Assembly: GCA_947497905.1 (NCBI GenBank)
Contig: CANMIH010000001.1
Coordinates: 310,001 to 374,000, forward strand
DNA from: an uncultured Pelagimonas sp.
GTDB lineage: Bacteria; Pseudomonadota; Alphaproteobacteria; Rhodobacterales; Rhodobacteraceae
DNA length: 64,000 nt
Direction of reading: 5' to 3'
Positions 33,254-40,909 of the stretch are shown here, in pieces. The stretch's first letter is position 1, and each line of letters opens with the position of its first letter. The notes under the pieces were generated by a model. That model was not told the origin of the DNA, searched no databases, and was given only the letters and a program-made list of their open reading frames with translations. A program made the position numbers and the translations under genes.

Positions 33254-34921
33254 ATGTTGCAGATCGATCTCTGGAAGCGCGTGCTGATCTGGGCGACCAT
33301 CGTCCTTGGCCTGCTGCTTGCCATGCCCAACGCGTTTTATACGCGTGTGGAAACCCACAATGACGCTGTCAAAGCCATCGAAGCCGGGGGGAACACCTCG
33401 GAAAATCAGGCTCTGGCCGCAAACTGGCCCAGCTATCTGCCGTCCGGGCTGGTGAATCTGGGGCTCGATCTGCGTGGTGGTGCGCATCTTCTGGCCGAAG
33501 TTCAGGTGGAAGATGTGTATGCCGCCCGGCTTAAGGCGCTTTGGCCTGAGCTGCGGGATGTGCTGCGCCCTGAACGCGCCACAGTTGGCACCATCCGCTG
33601 GAACTCCAACGCCATTGCACGCGGTGAACTGCGTGTGAAACTTTCGACACCCGAGGGGATGCCCCGTGCCATGGAACTGGCGCGCGGATTGGCGCAACCT
33701 GTGGTGTCACTGACCGGGGCAGGGGCCACGGACATCGAGGTCACGTCTGACGGTGATGAGCTTGTTCTGACCCTGTCCGAGGCGGAACGTCAGGCCACCG
33801 ATGAACGCACCCTGCGCCAGTCGCTGGAAATCATCCGTCGACGCATTGACGAAGTGGGCACGCGCGAGCCCACCATCCAGCGTCAGGGCTTTGACCGGAT
33901 CCTTATCCAGGTACCGGGTATTGGCTCGGCAGGTGAGCTGAAAGAAATCATCGGCACCACCGCCCAGCTGACCTTCCAGCCCGTAGTGGGCCGCACCGGT
34001 AATGCCGACGATCGTGCGGGCGCGGGCAATGAAATTCTGCCGTCGCTGGACGAAGAGGGCGTGTTCTACATTCTTGAGCAGAACCCGGTTGTCACCGGCG
34101 AAGAGCTTGTGGATGCGCAACCGGCATTTGACCAGAACGGGCGCCCAGCGGTGAACTTCCGCTTTAACCCCTCGGGTGCACGCAAATTTGGCGACTATAC
34201 TGCGGACAACATCGGCTCACCCTTTGCCATCGTTCTCGATGGTGAGGTGATCAGCGCGCCCGTGATCCAGAGCCACATTCCCGGCGGTTCTGGTATCATC
34301 ACCGGAAACTTCACCGTAGAAGAAAGCACCAACCTCGCGGTTCTGCTGCGGGCGGGCGCCTTGCCTGCGGGGCTTGAGTTCCTCGAAGAACGCACCATCG
34401 GTCCAGAGTTGGGTCAGGACAGCATCGATGCGGGTAAAGTTGCGACCGCAGTGGCCTTTGTCGCCGTGCTTGTCTTTATGGCGGCCTCTTACGGCCTGTT
34501 CGGCCTCTTTGCCAACTTTGCACTGATCGTGAACATCGGCCTGATCTTTGGTCTGCTTTCGCTGATTGGCGCAACGCTGACCCTGCCGGGGATTGCGGGT
34601 ATCGTTCTGACAGTGGGTATGGCTGTGGATGCCAACGTGCTGATCTTTGAGCGTATTCGAGAAGAGCTGCGCACCGCGCGTGGCCCTGCGCGAGCGATCG
34701 AACTTGGCTATGAAAAAGCGCTGTCGGCGATTGTTGACGCCAACATCACCACCTTCATCACCGCTGTGATCCTCTATGTCATGGGCTCTGGCCCGGTGCG
34801 CGGCTTTGCCATCACCCTTGGCCTCGGCATCCTGACCTCGGTCTTCACAGCAATCTTTGTCACCCGGCTTTTGATCGTGATCTGGTTCGAACGCCGCCGC
34901 CCGAAAACTCTGGAGGTCTGA
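33254..34921 (+). CDS. secD: Protein-export membrane protein SecD
   Basis: A 555-residue RND-fold component that uses proton motive force to complete Sec-dependent export. One N-terminal helix is followed by a large periplasmic P1 region (GLDLRGGAHLLAEV, the Sec_GG motif, then RIDEVGTREPTIQRQG) and a five-helix C-terminal half (LPGIAGIVLTVGMAVDANVL with the conserved Asp, IFERIREELR). Its stop codon is one base before the secF start, so the two are co-translated. Confidence 0.96.
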   Translation: MLQIDLWKRVLIWATIVLGLLLAMPNAFYTRVETHNDAVKAIEAGGNTSENQALAANWPSYLPSGLVNLGLDLRGGAHLLAEVQVEDVYAARLKALWPELRDVLRPERATVGTIRWNSNAIARGELRVKLSTPEGMPRAMELARGLAQPVVSLTGAGATDIEVTSDGDELVLTLSEAERQATDERTLRQSLEIIRRRIDEVGTREPTIQRQGFDRILIQVPGIGSAGELKEIIGTTAQLTFQPVVGRTGNADDRAGAGNEILPSLDEEGVFYILEQNPVVTGEELVDAQPAFDQNGRPAVNFRFNPSGARKFGDYTADNIGSPFAIVLDGEVISAPVIQSHIPGGSGIITGNFTVEESTNLAVLLRAGALPAGLEFLEERTIGPELGQDSIDAGKVATAVAFVAVLVFMAASYGLFGLFANFALIVNIGLIFGLLSLIGATLTLPGIAGIVLTVGMAVDANVLIFERIREELRTARGPARAIELGYEKALSAIVDANITTFITAVILYVMGSGPVRGFAITLGLGILTSVFTAIFVTRLLIVIWFERRRPKTLEV

Positions 34922-34922
34922 G

Positions 34923-36101
34923 ATGCGCCTGAAACTGGTACCTGAACAGACCACCTGGAATTTTTTCGGCTGGCCGAAACTCTGGCTTGGTCTGTCCAGC
35001 CTGATGGTTGTGTTGTCGTTTGTGTCGTTCTTTGCCCAAGGGTTGAACTTTGGCATCGATTTCCGCGGCGGGACAACAATCCGGACGGAAAGCAGCCAAG
35101 CCGTGGATGTGGCGGCTTATCGCGACGCGCTGGCCTCGCTCAATCTGGGCGACACCACCATCTCCGAAGTGTTCGATCCGAACTTCCGCGAAGATCAGTT
35201 CGTGGCCATGATCCGCATTGGCGCGCAGGACGGCCAAGAAGCGGTGACAACCGAGATCATTGATCGGGTAGAGCATGGTCTCGCGCTCAAGCTGGGGGGA
35301 TCCACATTTCTGCGTGTCGAAGCTGGAAATGTTGACGCCTCGAGCTCGCTCGACGCTCTGAAGGCGGCGGGGTTTGATGCGGAGGCTGTCAACACTTCTG
35401 ATTTGGTTGAGTTTTCTATCAGCACGCCCAATGAGTTTTCTGATCTCGAAAAAGCAACTGAGGCTCTCGAAGCCGCGACATCGACAACAGTAAAAGTTGG
35501 ATATGAGGCCATCAGCTTTGTCTCGGTCGAATCAGTTGGTCCCAAAGTTTCGGGCGAATTGATCCAGACCGCTGCCTTGGCCGTTGCTTTGGCGATTGGT
35601 GCGGTTCTGTTCTACATCTGGCTGCGGTTCGAGTGGCAGTTTGCTCTGGGTGCGGTTGCGGCGCTTGTGCACGATGTGATGCTGACCATTGGTGTCTTCT
35701 CCCTTGTTCAGATCAAGTTCGACCTTGCCATCATTGCGGCGTTGCTGACCATCGTTGGCTACTCGCTGAACGATACCGTGGTTGTTTTTGACCGGGTGCG
35801 CGAAAACCTGATCAAATACAAATCCAAAGGCCTGAAAGAGGTTCTGAATCTTTCGATCAACGAAACGCTGAGCCGGACTTTCATGACCTCGGTGACCACA
35901 CTTCTGGCGCTTATCGCGCTGTTCGTGCTGGGTGGTGACGTGATCCGTGGCTTTGTCTTTGCGATGATCTGGGGCGTTGTGGTCGGCACCTATAGTTCGA
36001 TCTTTGTCGCCTCGACCATCCTGCTCAAGCTGGGGGTCAAGCGGGACTGGTCCAAGCCGAGCGGCAGTGCCGGTAACCAATACGCCAATATCGACGCATG
36101 A
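34923..36101 (+). CDS. secF: Protein-export membrane protein SecF, enlarged periplasmic domain
   Basis: A 392-residue partner of SecD. The family block FGIDFRGGTTI is at residues 43-53. The C-terminal helices carry SVGPKVSGELIQTA, LVHDVMLTIGVFSL and YSLNDTVVVFDRVREN. Typical SecF is about 320 residues. The extra length lies in the periplasmic domain, where residues 61-133 and 137-203 look like two copies of the same module, each ending in VE. GGAGG lies 6 bases before the ATG. A hairpin follows before the next gene. Confidence 0.95.
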   Translation: MRLKLVPEQTTWNFFGWPKLWLGLSSLMVVLSFVSFFAQGLNFGIDFRGGTTIRTESSQAVDVAAYRDALASLNLGDTTISEVFDPNFREDQFVAMIRIGAQDGQEAVTTEIIDRVEHGLALKLGGSTFLRVEAGNVDASSSLDALKAAGFDAEAVNTSDLVEFSISTPNEFSDLEKATEALEAATSTTVKVGYEAISFVSVESVGPKVSGELIQTAALAVALAIGAVLFYIWLRFEWQFALGAVAALVHDVMLTIGVFSLVQIKFDLAIIAALLTIVGYSLNDTVVVFDRVRENLIKYKSKGLKEVLNLSINETLSRTFMTSVTTLLALIALFVLGGDVIRGFVFAMIWGVVVGTYSSIFVASTILLKLGVKRDWSKPSGSAGNQYANIDA

Positions 36102-36106
36102 TATCA

Positions 36107-36129
36107 CGGGCGGGGGAAACCTCGCCCGT
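36107..36129 (+). terminator. Hairpin after secF
   Basis: ACGGGCG and CGCCCGT form a 7-bp stem with a 9-base loop (36107-36113, 36123-36129), followed by TTTC. Probably a weak terminator before the Mth938-like gene. Confidence 0.5.
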
Positions 36130-36148
36130 TTCACTTTCGGAGGACACC

Positions 36149-36502
36149 ATGGAACTTAATGAAGTCACCTTCACTGATGTTGTGCCGGTAGATGGATACG
36201 GGCCTGGGTTTTTCCGGGTGGGCGGTGAGGTCAATGAAGGACCATTGCTCGTGGCAGGAGGCCATCCGTTTAACTGGACCGGGCTGGAGGATATCGATCC
36301 TCTGTTGGATCTCGCGGGTCGCATCGACGTGTTGTTCGTTGGGACGGGCAAAGAGATCGCACCCCTGAACGCCGATGTGCGGTCCAAGCTTGAAGAGGCG
36401 GGAATTGGCGTTGAAATTATGGCGTCCCCGTCGGCCTGTCGCACCTATAATGTGTTGCTGAGCGAAGGGCGCCGCGTCGCGCTTGCCGCGTTGCCGGTGT
36501 AA
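36149..36502 (+). CDS. Mth938-like domain protein (DUF498)
   Basis: A 117-residue protein of the Mth938/NDUFAF3 family. Visible signatures are PVDGYGPGFFRVGG near the start, ILFVGTGKE-like FVGTGKEIAPL in the middle and SACRTYNVLLSEGRRVA near the end. The bacterial gene often sits just after secDF in alphaproteobacteria. The eukaryotic relative helps complex I assembly; the bacterial role is not established. The ATG at 36149 follows GGAGG at 5 bases. Confidence 0.88.
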   Translation: MELNEVTFTDVVPVDGYGPGFFRVGGEVNEGPLLVAGGHPFNWTGLEDIDPLLDLAGRIDVLFVGTGKEIAPLNADVRSKLEEAGIGVEIMASPSACRTYNVLLSEGRRVALAALPV

Positions 36503-36526
36503 CAACGCGGTTCGCGACGCACTGGT

Positions 36527-37219
36527 TTATTCCGCGAAACTGAGGATTTCTTCCAAGGGTTTCTTGTACTTGGCCACCTTGGGTACGGTTGCGTTTTCGT
36601 CCGGATGTCCAACGGCGATGATCATCAGCGCTTTTTCGGAGGAAGGCCGGCCCAGCATCTCATTGAGAAACTTCATTGGATTTGGCGTGTGGGTCAGCGA
36701 AACAAGCCCTGCGGTATGAAGCGCGGTTAGCAGAACACCACAGGCGATCCCTGTGCTTTCCGGCACGTAATAGTTTTTGTACCGCGTGCCGTCATCAAAC
36801 TGGCCCCAACGCTGGGCAAACATCACAATGAGCCAAGGTGCGTCTTCCAGATGAGGCTTGTTCGGGACGGTGCCAATCGGCTCTAGCGCCTTGATCCACT
36901 CATCGCCCGCGCCACCAGCGTAAAAGCTCTCTTCTTCTTTCTCAGCCGCCTCACGAATGCGTTTCTTAAAGGCCGGTTCCGAGATGGCCACAAAATGCCA
37001 GGGCTGATGGTTGGCGCCTGACGGGGCAGTGCCTGCGGCGCGCACGCAATCTTGGATCACCTCGCGTGCGACGGGACGGTCTGAGAAATCTCGCACGGTG
37101 TGGCGGCGTTTGACATGTTCATAAAAGTCATGGGCAGCCTTAGCCATCTCGGCATCAGTTAAGGTCACGCTGTCGGGCAGGGGGATGGCTTCGTACCCAA
37201 TTTCATCTCGCGAAAACAT
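36527..37219 (-). CDS. Nitroreductase-family flavoprotein, iodotyrosine deiodinase-like
   Basis: A 230-residue FMN enzyme of the nitroreductase fold. The block RRHTVRDFSDRPV then AGTAPSGANHQPWHF closely resembles iodotyrosine deiodinase (IYD) rather than ordinary nitroreductases. The C-terminal half also matches (GIACGVLLTALHTAGLVSLT, LGRPSSEKALMII, ATVP and KKPLEEIL). Residues that in IYD hold the halotyrosine zwitterion appear conserved as Glu95/96, Tyr100 and Lys121, with a one-residue shift. It may therefore reductively dehalogenate halotyrosines or related halophenols. It lies between the Mth938-like gene (convergent) and ccmA (divergent), with no obvious partner. Confidence 0.85.
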   Translation of the reverse strand: MFSRDEIGYEAIPLPDSVTLTDAEMAKAAHDFYEHVKRRHTVRDFSDRPVAREVIQDCVRAAGTAPSGANHQPWHFVAISEPAFKKRIREAAEKEEESFYAGGAGDEWIKALEPIGTVPNKPHLEDAPWLIVMFAQRWGQFDDGTRYKNYYVPESTGIACGVLLTALHTAGLVSLTHTPNPMKFLNEMLGRPSSEKALMIIAVGHPDENATVPKVAKYKKPLEEILSFAE

Positions 37220-37322
37220 CGACTTCTCCTCCGGTTTTGCAGAAGCGTAACGCCAGAACGGGAATGGCCCAAGGGCGTTTTGCCGCTTTTGTTTGTACCT
37301 CAGCCTGCGCTATGCCTTGGCC

Positions 37323-37937
37323 ATGGAATTGAGTGTAAAAAATCTTGCCGTTGCACGCGGCGGCGTCCCTGTTCTGGAAGGTGTCAACTTTGCTCTGCGC
37401 GCCGGACGGGCTTTGGTCTTGCGCGGGCCCAATGGGGCAGGCAAGACCACACTCTTGCGCACCATTGCCGGGTTGCAGCCCGCATTTGAAGGCGAGGTGC
37501 AGGGCGCAGAAGATCGCATCGCCTATGCGGGTCATTCCGACGGGATCAAAGCCATGTTGAGTGTCGCGGAAAATCTGCGGTTCTGGGCACAGGTCTTTAA
37601 TCGGTCGGAGATCGACGGAGCGCTTGATGGTTTCAATCTGCGGGATCTGGAAGATCGCAACGCGGGTTCGCTGAGCGCAGGGCAGAAGCGGCGTCTGGGA
37701 TTGGCGCGTCTGATGGTATCCGGGCGGCAGGTGTGGATTTTGGACGAACCCACGGTTTCTTTGGACGCGGCCTCGGTGGCGCTGTTTGCCGAGGCTGTGC
37801 GCAGGCACCTTGCCGAAGGTGGATCTGCGCTGATGGCCACGCATATTGATCTTGGATTGGACGAAGCCGAAGTGTTCGATGTCAGCCCCTATCGCGCCAA
37901 ACCACGCGTATCCGCTGCGGACGAGGCATTCTTATGA
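37323..37937 (+). CDS. ccmA: Haem exporter ATP-binding protein CcmA
   Basis: A 204-residue ATPase of the cytochrome c maturation system I. Walker A GPNGAGKTT, signature LSAGQKRRLGLARL and Walker B VWILDEPTVSLD are present. With CcmB it drives release of holo-CcmE from CcmC. The ATG at 37323 (MELSVKNLAVARGG) is chosen over the longer frame at 37293. It overlaps ccmB by 4 bases (ATGA) and heads the ccmABCDG cluster. Confidence 0.95.
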   Translation: MELSVKNLAVARGGVPVLEGVNFALRAGRALVLRGPNGAGKTTLLRTIAGLQPAFEGEVQGAEDRIAYAGHSDGIKAMLSVAENLRFWAQVFNRSEIDGALDGFNLRDLEDRNAGSLSAGQKRRLGLARLMVSGRQVWILDEPTVSLDAASVALFAEAVRRHLAEGGSALMATHIDLGLDEAEVFDVSPYRAKPRVSAADEAFL

Positions 37938-38590
37938 TAGCACTGTTGATGCGAGACCTGCGGCTGGCCGTGCGCGCAGGAGGCGGTTTCGGTCTTGGGC
38001 TGGCGTTTTTCCTGATTGTGACCGTGCTTGTGCCCTTTGGGGTTGGTCCCGAAAACGAGCTGTTGAGCAAAATTGCTCCGGGCGTGTTGTGGATTGGCGC
38101 GCTTCTGGCCTGTCTGTTGTCGCTCGACCGGATCTTTGCTCTGGATTGGGAGGATGGATCACTTGATCTGCTGGCCACCGCCCCTTTACCGATGGAAGGC
38201 ATTGTCAGCATCAAAGCCCTGGCGCATTGGATCACCACCGGATTGCCCCTTGTTCTCGCGGCTCCGGCGCTTGGCGTTTTGCTGAGCCTGCCGCCTACCG
38301 GCTATCTATGGGTGGTTGTTTCCCTTTTGCTTGGAACACCAGCGCTTTCGGTGATCGGAACCTTTGGTGCGGCGCTGACCGTGAGCCTGAAGCGTGGAGG
38401 GTTGTTGATGTCTCTGCTGGTGCTGCCACTTTATGTGCCCACGCTCATCTTTGGCGCTGAGGTTGCCCGGCGCGGCGCGATGGGACTGACCGTCGAGACC
38501 CCGCTTCTGATGCTTGCGGGGATCAGCTTCGGCGCAATTGCGCTGCTCCCCTTTGCGAGCGCGGCCGTGTTGCGTATTAATCTGCGTTAA
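37934..38590 (+). CDS. ccmB: Haem exporter permease CcmB
   Basis: A 218-residue inner-membrane protein with six hydrophobic segments and the CcmB features LLCLLSLDRIFALDWEDGSL-type block (residues 57-76) and VVSLLLGTPALSVIGTFGAA. It is the membrane partner of CcmA. Translation is coupled to ccmA through the ATGA overlap. An 84-base gap separates it from ccmC. Confidence 0.95.
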   Translation: MIALLMRDLRLAVRAGGGFGLGLAFFLIVTVLVPFGVGPENELLSKIAPGVLWIGALLACLLSLDRIFALDWEDGSLDLLATAPLPMEGIVSIKALAHWITTGLPLVLAAPALGVLLSLPPTGYLWVVVSLLLGTPALSVIGTFGAALTVSLKRGGLLMSLLVLPLYVPTLIFGAEVARRGAMGLTVETPLLMLAGISFGAIALLPFASAAVLRINLR

Positions 38591-38674
38591 GCAAGACAAA
38601 GCCCCCCTGCGGCGTTGACGCGCAGCGCCGCAATTTGAGGTGTAACCCGAAGGAAACAGGACTACATCACCGCC

Positions 38675-39424
38675 ATGTCGATCTGGAAATACGCCAATCC
38701 GGTAACCTTCATCCGCACCACTGACCGGCTTTTGCCTTGGTTGTCTGTGGCGGCGGTTCTGTGTCTGGCCACTGGCCTGATCTGGGGGTTCTTTTTCACG
38801 CCTGATGACTTCCGTCAGGGGTCAACGGTCAAGATCATCTATCTGCATGTGCCTTCGGCGCTGATGGCGATCAACATTTGGCTGATGATGCTTGTGGCCT
38901 CGCTTGTCTGGATTGTGCGCCGTCACCATGTCAGCGCGCTTGCCGCACGTGCTGCGGCGCCGATTGGGGCGACTATGACCGTGATCGCTTTGGCAACCGG
39001 TGCGCTCTGGGGGCAACCGATGTGGGGTACATGGTGGGTCTGGGACCCGCGCCTGACTTCGTTCCTGATCCTCTTTTTGTTCTATCTTGGCTATATTGCA
39101 CTTTGGTCAGCCATTGAGGACGACGACACAGCCGCCGATCTGACTTCGATCCTGTGTCTGGTTGGGTCGGTCTTTGCGATCCTGAGCCGCTATGCGGTGA
39201 ATTTCTGGAACCAGGGATTGCATCAAGGGGCATCAGTGATGCGTGCGGGCGCGATCACAGGCAGTGACACTGAGGAAAAAGTGTCGAACGTCTTTTTCTA
39301 TCCCATGGCGGTCTCTGCGCTTGGGTTCATTCTGTTGTTTGTCGCGCTGGTGTTTTTGCGCACGCAAACTGAAATTCGGACCCGCCGCGCCCGGGCCCTG
39401 TTGGCACGGGAGCAAAGCACATGA
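38675..39424 (+). CDS. ccmC: Haem lyase/transfer protein CcmC
   Basis: A 249-residue six-helix protein carrying the tryptophan-rich haem-binding signature WGTWWVWDPRLTS and flanking His residues (YLHVPSALM; NQGLHQGASV). CcmC loads haem onto CcmE at the periplasmic face. It overlaps ccmD by 4 bases (ATGA). Its upstream gap contains no gene. Confidence 0.96.
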   Translation: MSIWKYANPVTFIRTTDRLLPWLSVAAVLCLATGLIWGFFFTPDDFRQGSTVKIIYLHVPSALMAINIWLMMLVASLVWIVRRHHVSALAARAAAPIGATMTVIALATGALWGQPMWGTWWVWDPRLTSFLILFLFYLGYIALWSAIEDDDTAADLTSILCLVGSVFAILSRYAVNFWNQGLHQGASVMRAGAITGSDTEEKVSNVFFYPMAVSALGFILLFVALVFLRTQTEIRTRRARALLAREQST

Positions 39425-39579
39425 TGCCGGATCTTGGAAAATACGCCGACGTTGTTCTGGCGTCTTACGTCGTGTCTCTGGGCCTGATTGTTGTGCTTGT
39501 GGTGGCCAGTGTGCTGCGGTCACGCAAAGCGAAGGCGGACCTTCAGAAAATCGAAGCGAGGCTCAAAGATGGCGCGTAA
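39421..39579 (+). CDS. ccmD: Haem exporter accessory protein CcmD
   Basis: A 52-residue protein between ccmC and ccmG. It starts MMPDLGKYADVVLASYVV, has one transmembrane helix and a charged tail (RSRKAKADLQKIEARLKD), as in the CcmD family, which stabilises the CcmABC-CcmE complex. It overlaps ccmC by 4 bases and ccmG by 11 bases. Confidence 0.93.
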   Translation: MMPDLGKYADVVLASYVVSLGLIVVLVVASVLRSRKAKADLQKIEARLKDGA

Positions 39580-40111
39580 AGTTTCCCCACTGATGATGTT
39601 GCCCCCGGCCATTTTCGGGCTGTTTGCCATCATGGCTTTTGTTGGTCTCGGGCGGGAAGGCAAAGATGACCTGCCCTCGACACGTATCGGCCAGCCCGCC
39701 CCGGCGATCACCACAGACGCTCTTGGAAACTATCCGCCGGTCACAGCGGAGATGTTAAAAAGTGGCGAAGTAACGCTAGTGAATTTCTGGGCGAGCTGGT
39801 GTCCACCCTGTCGCGCCGAACATCCGCGTCTGATGCAGCTTAAGGCAGATGGCGTGAAAATTATTGGCGTGAATTTCAAAGACAAAGCTGAGCAGGGCAT
39901 TCAGTTTCTTGAGGAAACCGGTAATCCCTTTTCTGCGGTGGCCTTTGATCCCAAAGGACGTACAGCGATTGATTGGGGGGTAACAGCGCCGCCTGAGACC
40001 TTTATCATCGATAAACAAGGGAATGTTGTCTATCGGTTTGCTGGGCCATTGGTCGGTGGGAACTTTGACAACCGGTTTGAACCAGAACTGAAAAAGGCGC
40101 AGGGCCAGTAG
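39569..40111 (+). CDS. ccmG: Thiol:disulfide interchange protein CcmG/DsbE
   Basis: A 180-residue periplasmic, membrane-anchored thioredoxin-fold protein. An N-terminal helix (MMLPPAIFGLFAIMAFVGLG) leads to the active site FWASWCPPCRAEHP and the cis-Pro loop GVTAPPETFIID. It keeps apocytochrome cysteines reduced for haem attachment. The ATG at 39569 lies inside the end of ccmD. It is the last gene of the cluster; ccmE, ccmF and ccmH are not in the window. Confidence 0.95.
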   Translation: MARKVSPLMMLPPAIFGLFAIMAFVGLGREGKDDLPSTRIGQPAPAITTDALGNYPPVTAEMLKSGEVTLVNFWASWCPPCRAEHPRLMQLKADGVKIIGVNFKDKAEQGIQFLEETGNPFSAVAFDPKGRTAIDWGVTAPPETFIIDKQGNVVYRFAGPLVGGNFDNRFEPELKKAQGQ

Positions 40112-40125
40112 TTTTTCGCAAAGCC

Positions 40126-40144
40126 TAGCCCATTTCTTTGGGCT
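40126..40144 (+). terminator. Weak hairpin after ccmG
   Basis: AGCCCA (40127-40132) and TGGGCT (40139-40144) form a 6-bp stem followed by GGGTCTTTT. Plausible but weak terminator shared with the convergent small gene. Confidence 0.4.
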
Positions 40145-40155
40145 GGGTCTTTTGC

Positions 40156-40284
40156 CTAAAGATCGCAGGCTAATTTGCTTGTCGTTTCCACACACTTGGC
40201 GGGTCGTTCGTCAGCGGCAGCGTAGGCCCCAGCGACCGCAAGCACCACAAGTGCGCCAGCTTGGATCAAAGTCAGAGTTTTCAT
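40156..40284 (-). CDS. 42-residue predicted exported peptide
   Basis: A short gene too small for most gene finders. ATG at 40284 is preceded by GGGAGG at 7 bases. The product begins MKTLTLIQAGALVVLAVAGA, a typical signal sequence with likely cleavage after AYA. The mature peptide of about 19 residues contains two cysteines (KCVETTSKLAC) and ends in DL. Strong ribosome binding site plus clean signal peptide argue for a real gene. No family is recognised. It converges with ccmG. Confidence 0.68.
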   Translation of the reverse strand: MKTLTLIQAGALVVLAVAGAYAAADERPAKCVETTSKLACDL

Positions 40285-40473
40285 GGTCTGCCTCCCTGTC
40301 AGTCTTTCCTTAACATGTGGGCAGAATGAGAATTTTACAGGGGGAAGAATGGCTTGGATTGTTCACATCCCCCGGATTCGGCCAGAAATCGCGCAGGAGC
40401 GTTAGCAGTTGGTTACTTTTTGCTCATCAATTGATGGGATCGGTAGATCGCCTATTCGCCCAAGACCTTAGTC

Positions 40474-40770
40474 TCAGCGGTCGTTGGCATAGGTGTCCAT
40501 GTGCACAACTTTTGAGATCCAAAATGCATCTCTAATCACCCATACCAATAGTACAGAGAATAGAACGATTCGAATTGGGTTTAGGTCAATAACCAGTCCG
40601 GAAATTAACAAGAGGATCTGCAAGGTGGCCGTACCGGGGCGCTCCAGATAAAAGCGATGTAACCCGATGATTCCAAAGCATAGCCATAGTGCATAAGCCA
40701 AACTTAGAGATTTTTGCGTGCTGGTAGCGTGTGGCTCAAAAAAAGCCCGGCGTTGTCGATCTTTTTGCAT
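40474..40770 (-). CDS. TM2-domain membrane protein
   Basis: A 98-residue protein with a charged N-terminal tail and two hydrophobic helices joined by a short turn. The signature LSLAYALWLCFGIIGLHRFY followed by TATLQILLLI is typical of TM2 domain proteins, whose function is unknown in bacteria. An ATG at 40782 is an alternative start; the 40770 ATG has GAG at a usable distance. The gene and its flanks (about 40300-40900) are clearly richer in A and T than the neighbours, hinting at later acquisition. Confidence 0.72.
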   Translation of the reverse strand: MQKDRQRRAFFEPHATSTQKSLSLAYALWLCFGIIGLHRFYLERPGTATLQILLLISGLVIDLNPIRIVLFSVLLVWVIRDAFWISKVVHMDTYANDR

Positions 40771-40852
40771 TGAACGTCTCATTAAAATTCTATGTCAAAC
40801 TTACGTTTCAAATGCGACACAACAACTACTCTTTGGGATATGAGGTATAAAA

Positions 40853-40885
40853 AAATAACGAGAGAGGATAAATCTCTCGTTATTT
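40853..40885 (-). terminator. Strong terminator after acnA
   Basis: A 13-bp perfect stem (AAATAACGAGAGA at 40853-40865, TCTCTCGTTATTT at 40873-40885) with a 7-base loop. On the minus strand it follows the acnA stop by 25 bases and ends in a run of T. Confidence 0.9.
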
Positions 40886-40909
40886 CCTGCGTAAATTGCA
40901 CGATATTTT

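Noticed and set aside
40317-40535. 72-codon plus-strand frame in the AT-rich patch
   Set aside because: Overlaps the TM2-domain gene on the other strand and has no recognisable composition or domain.
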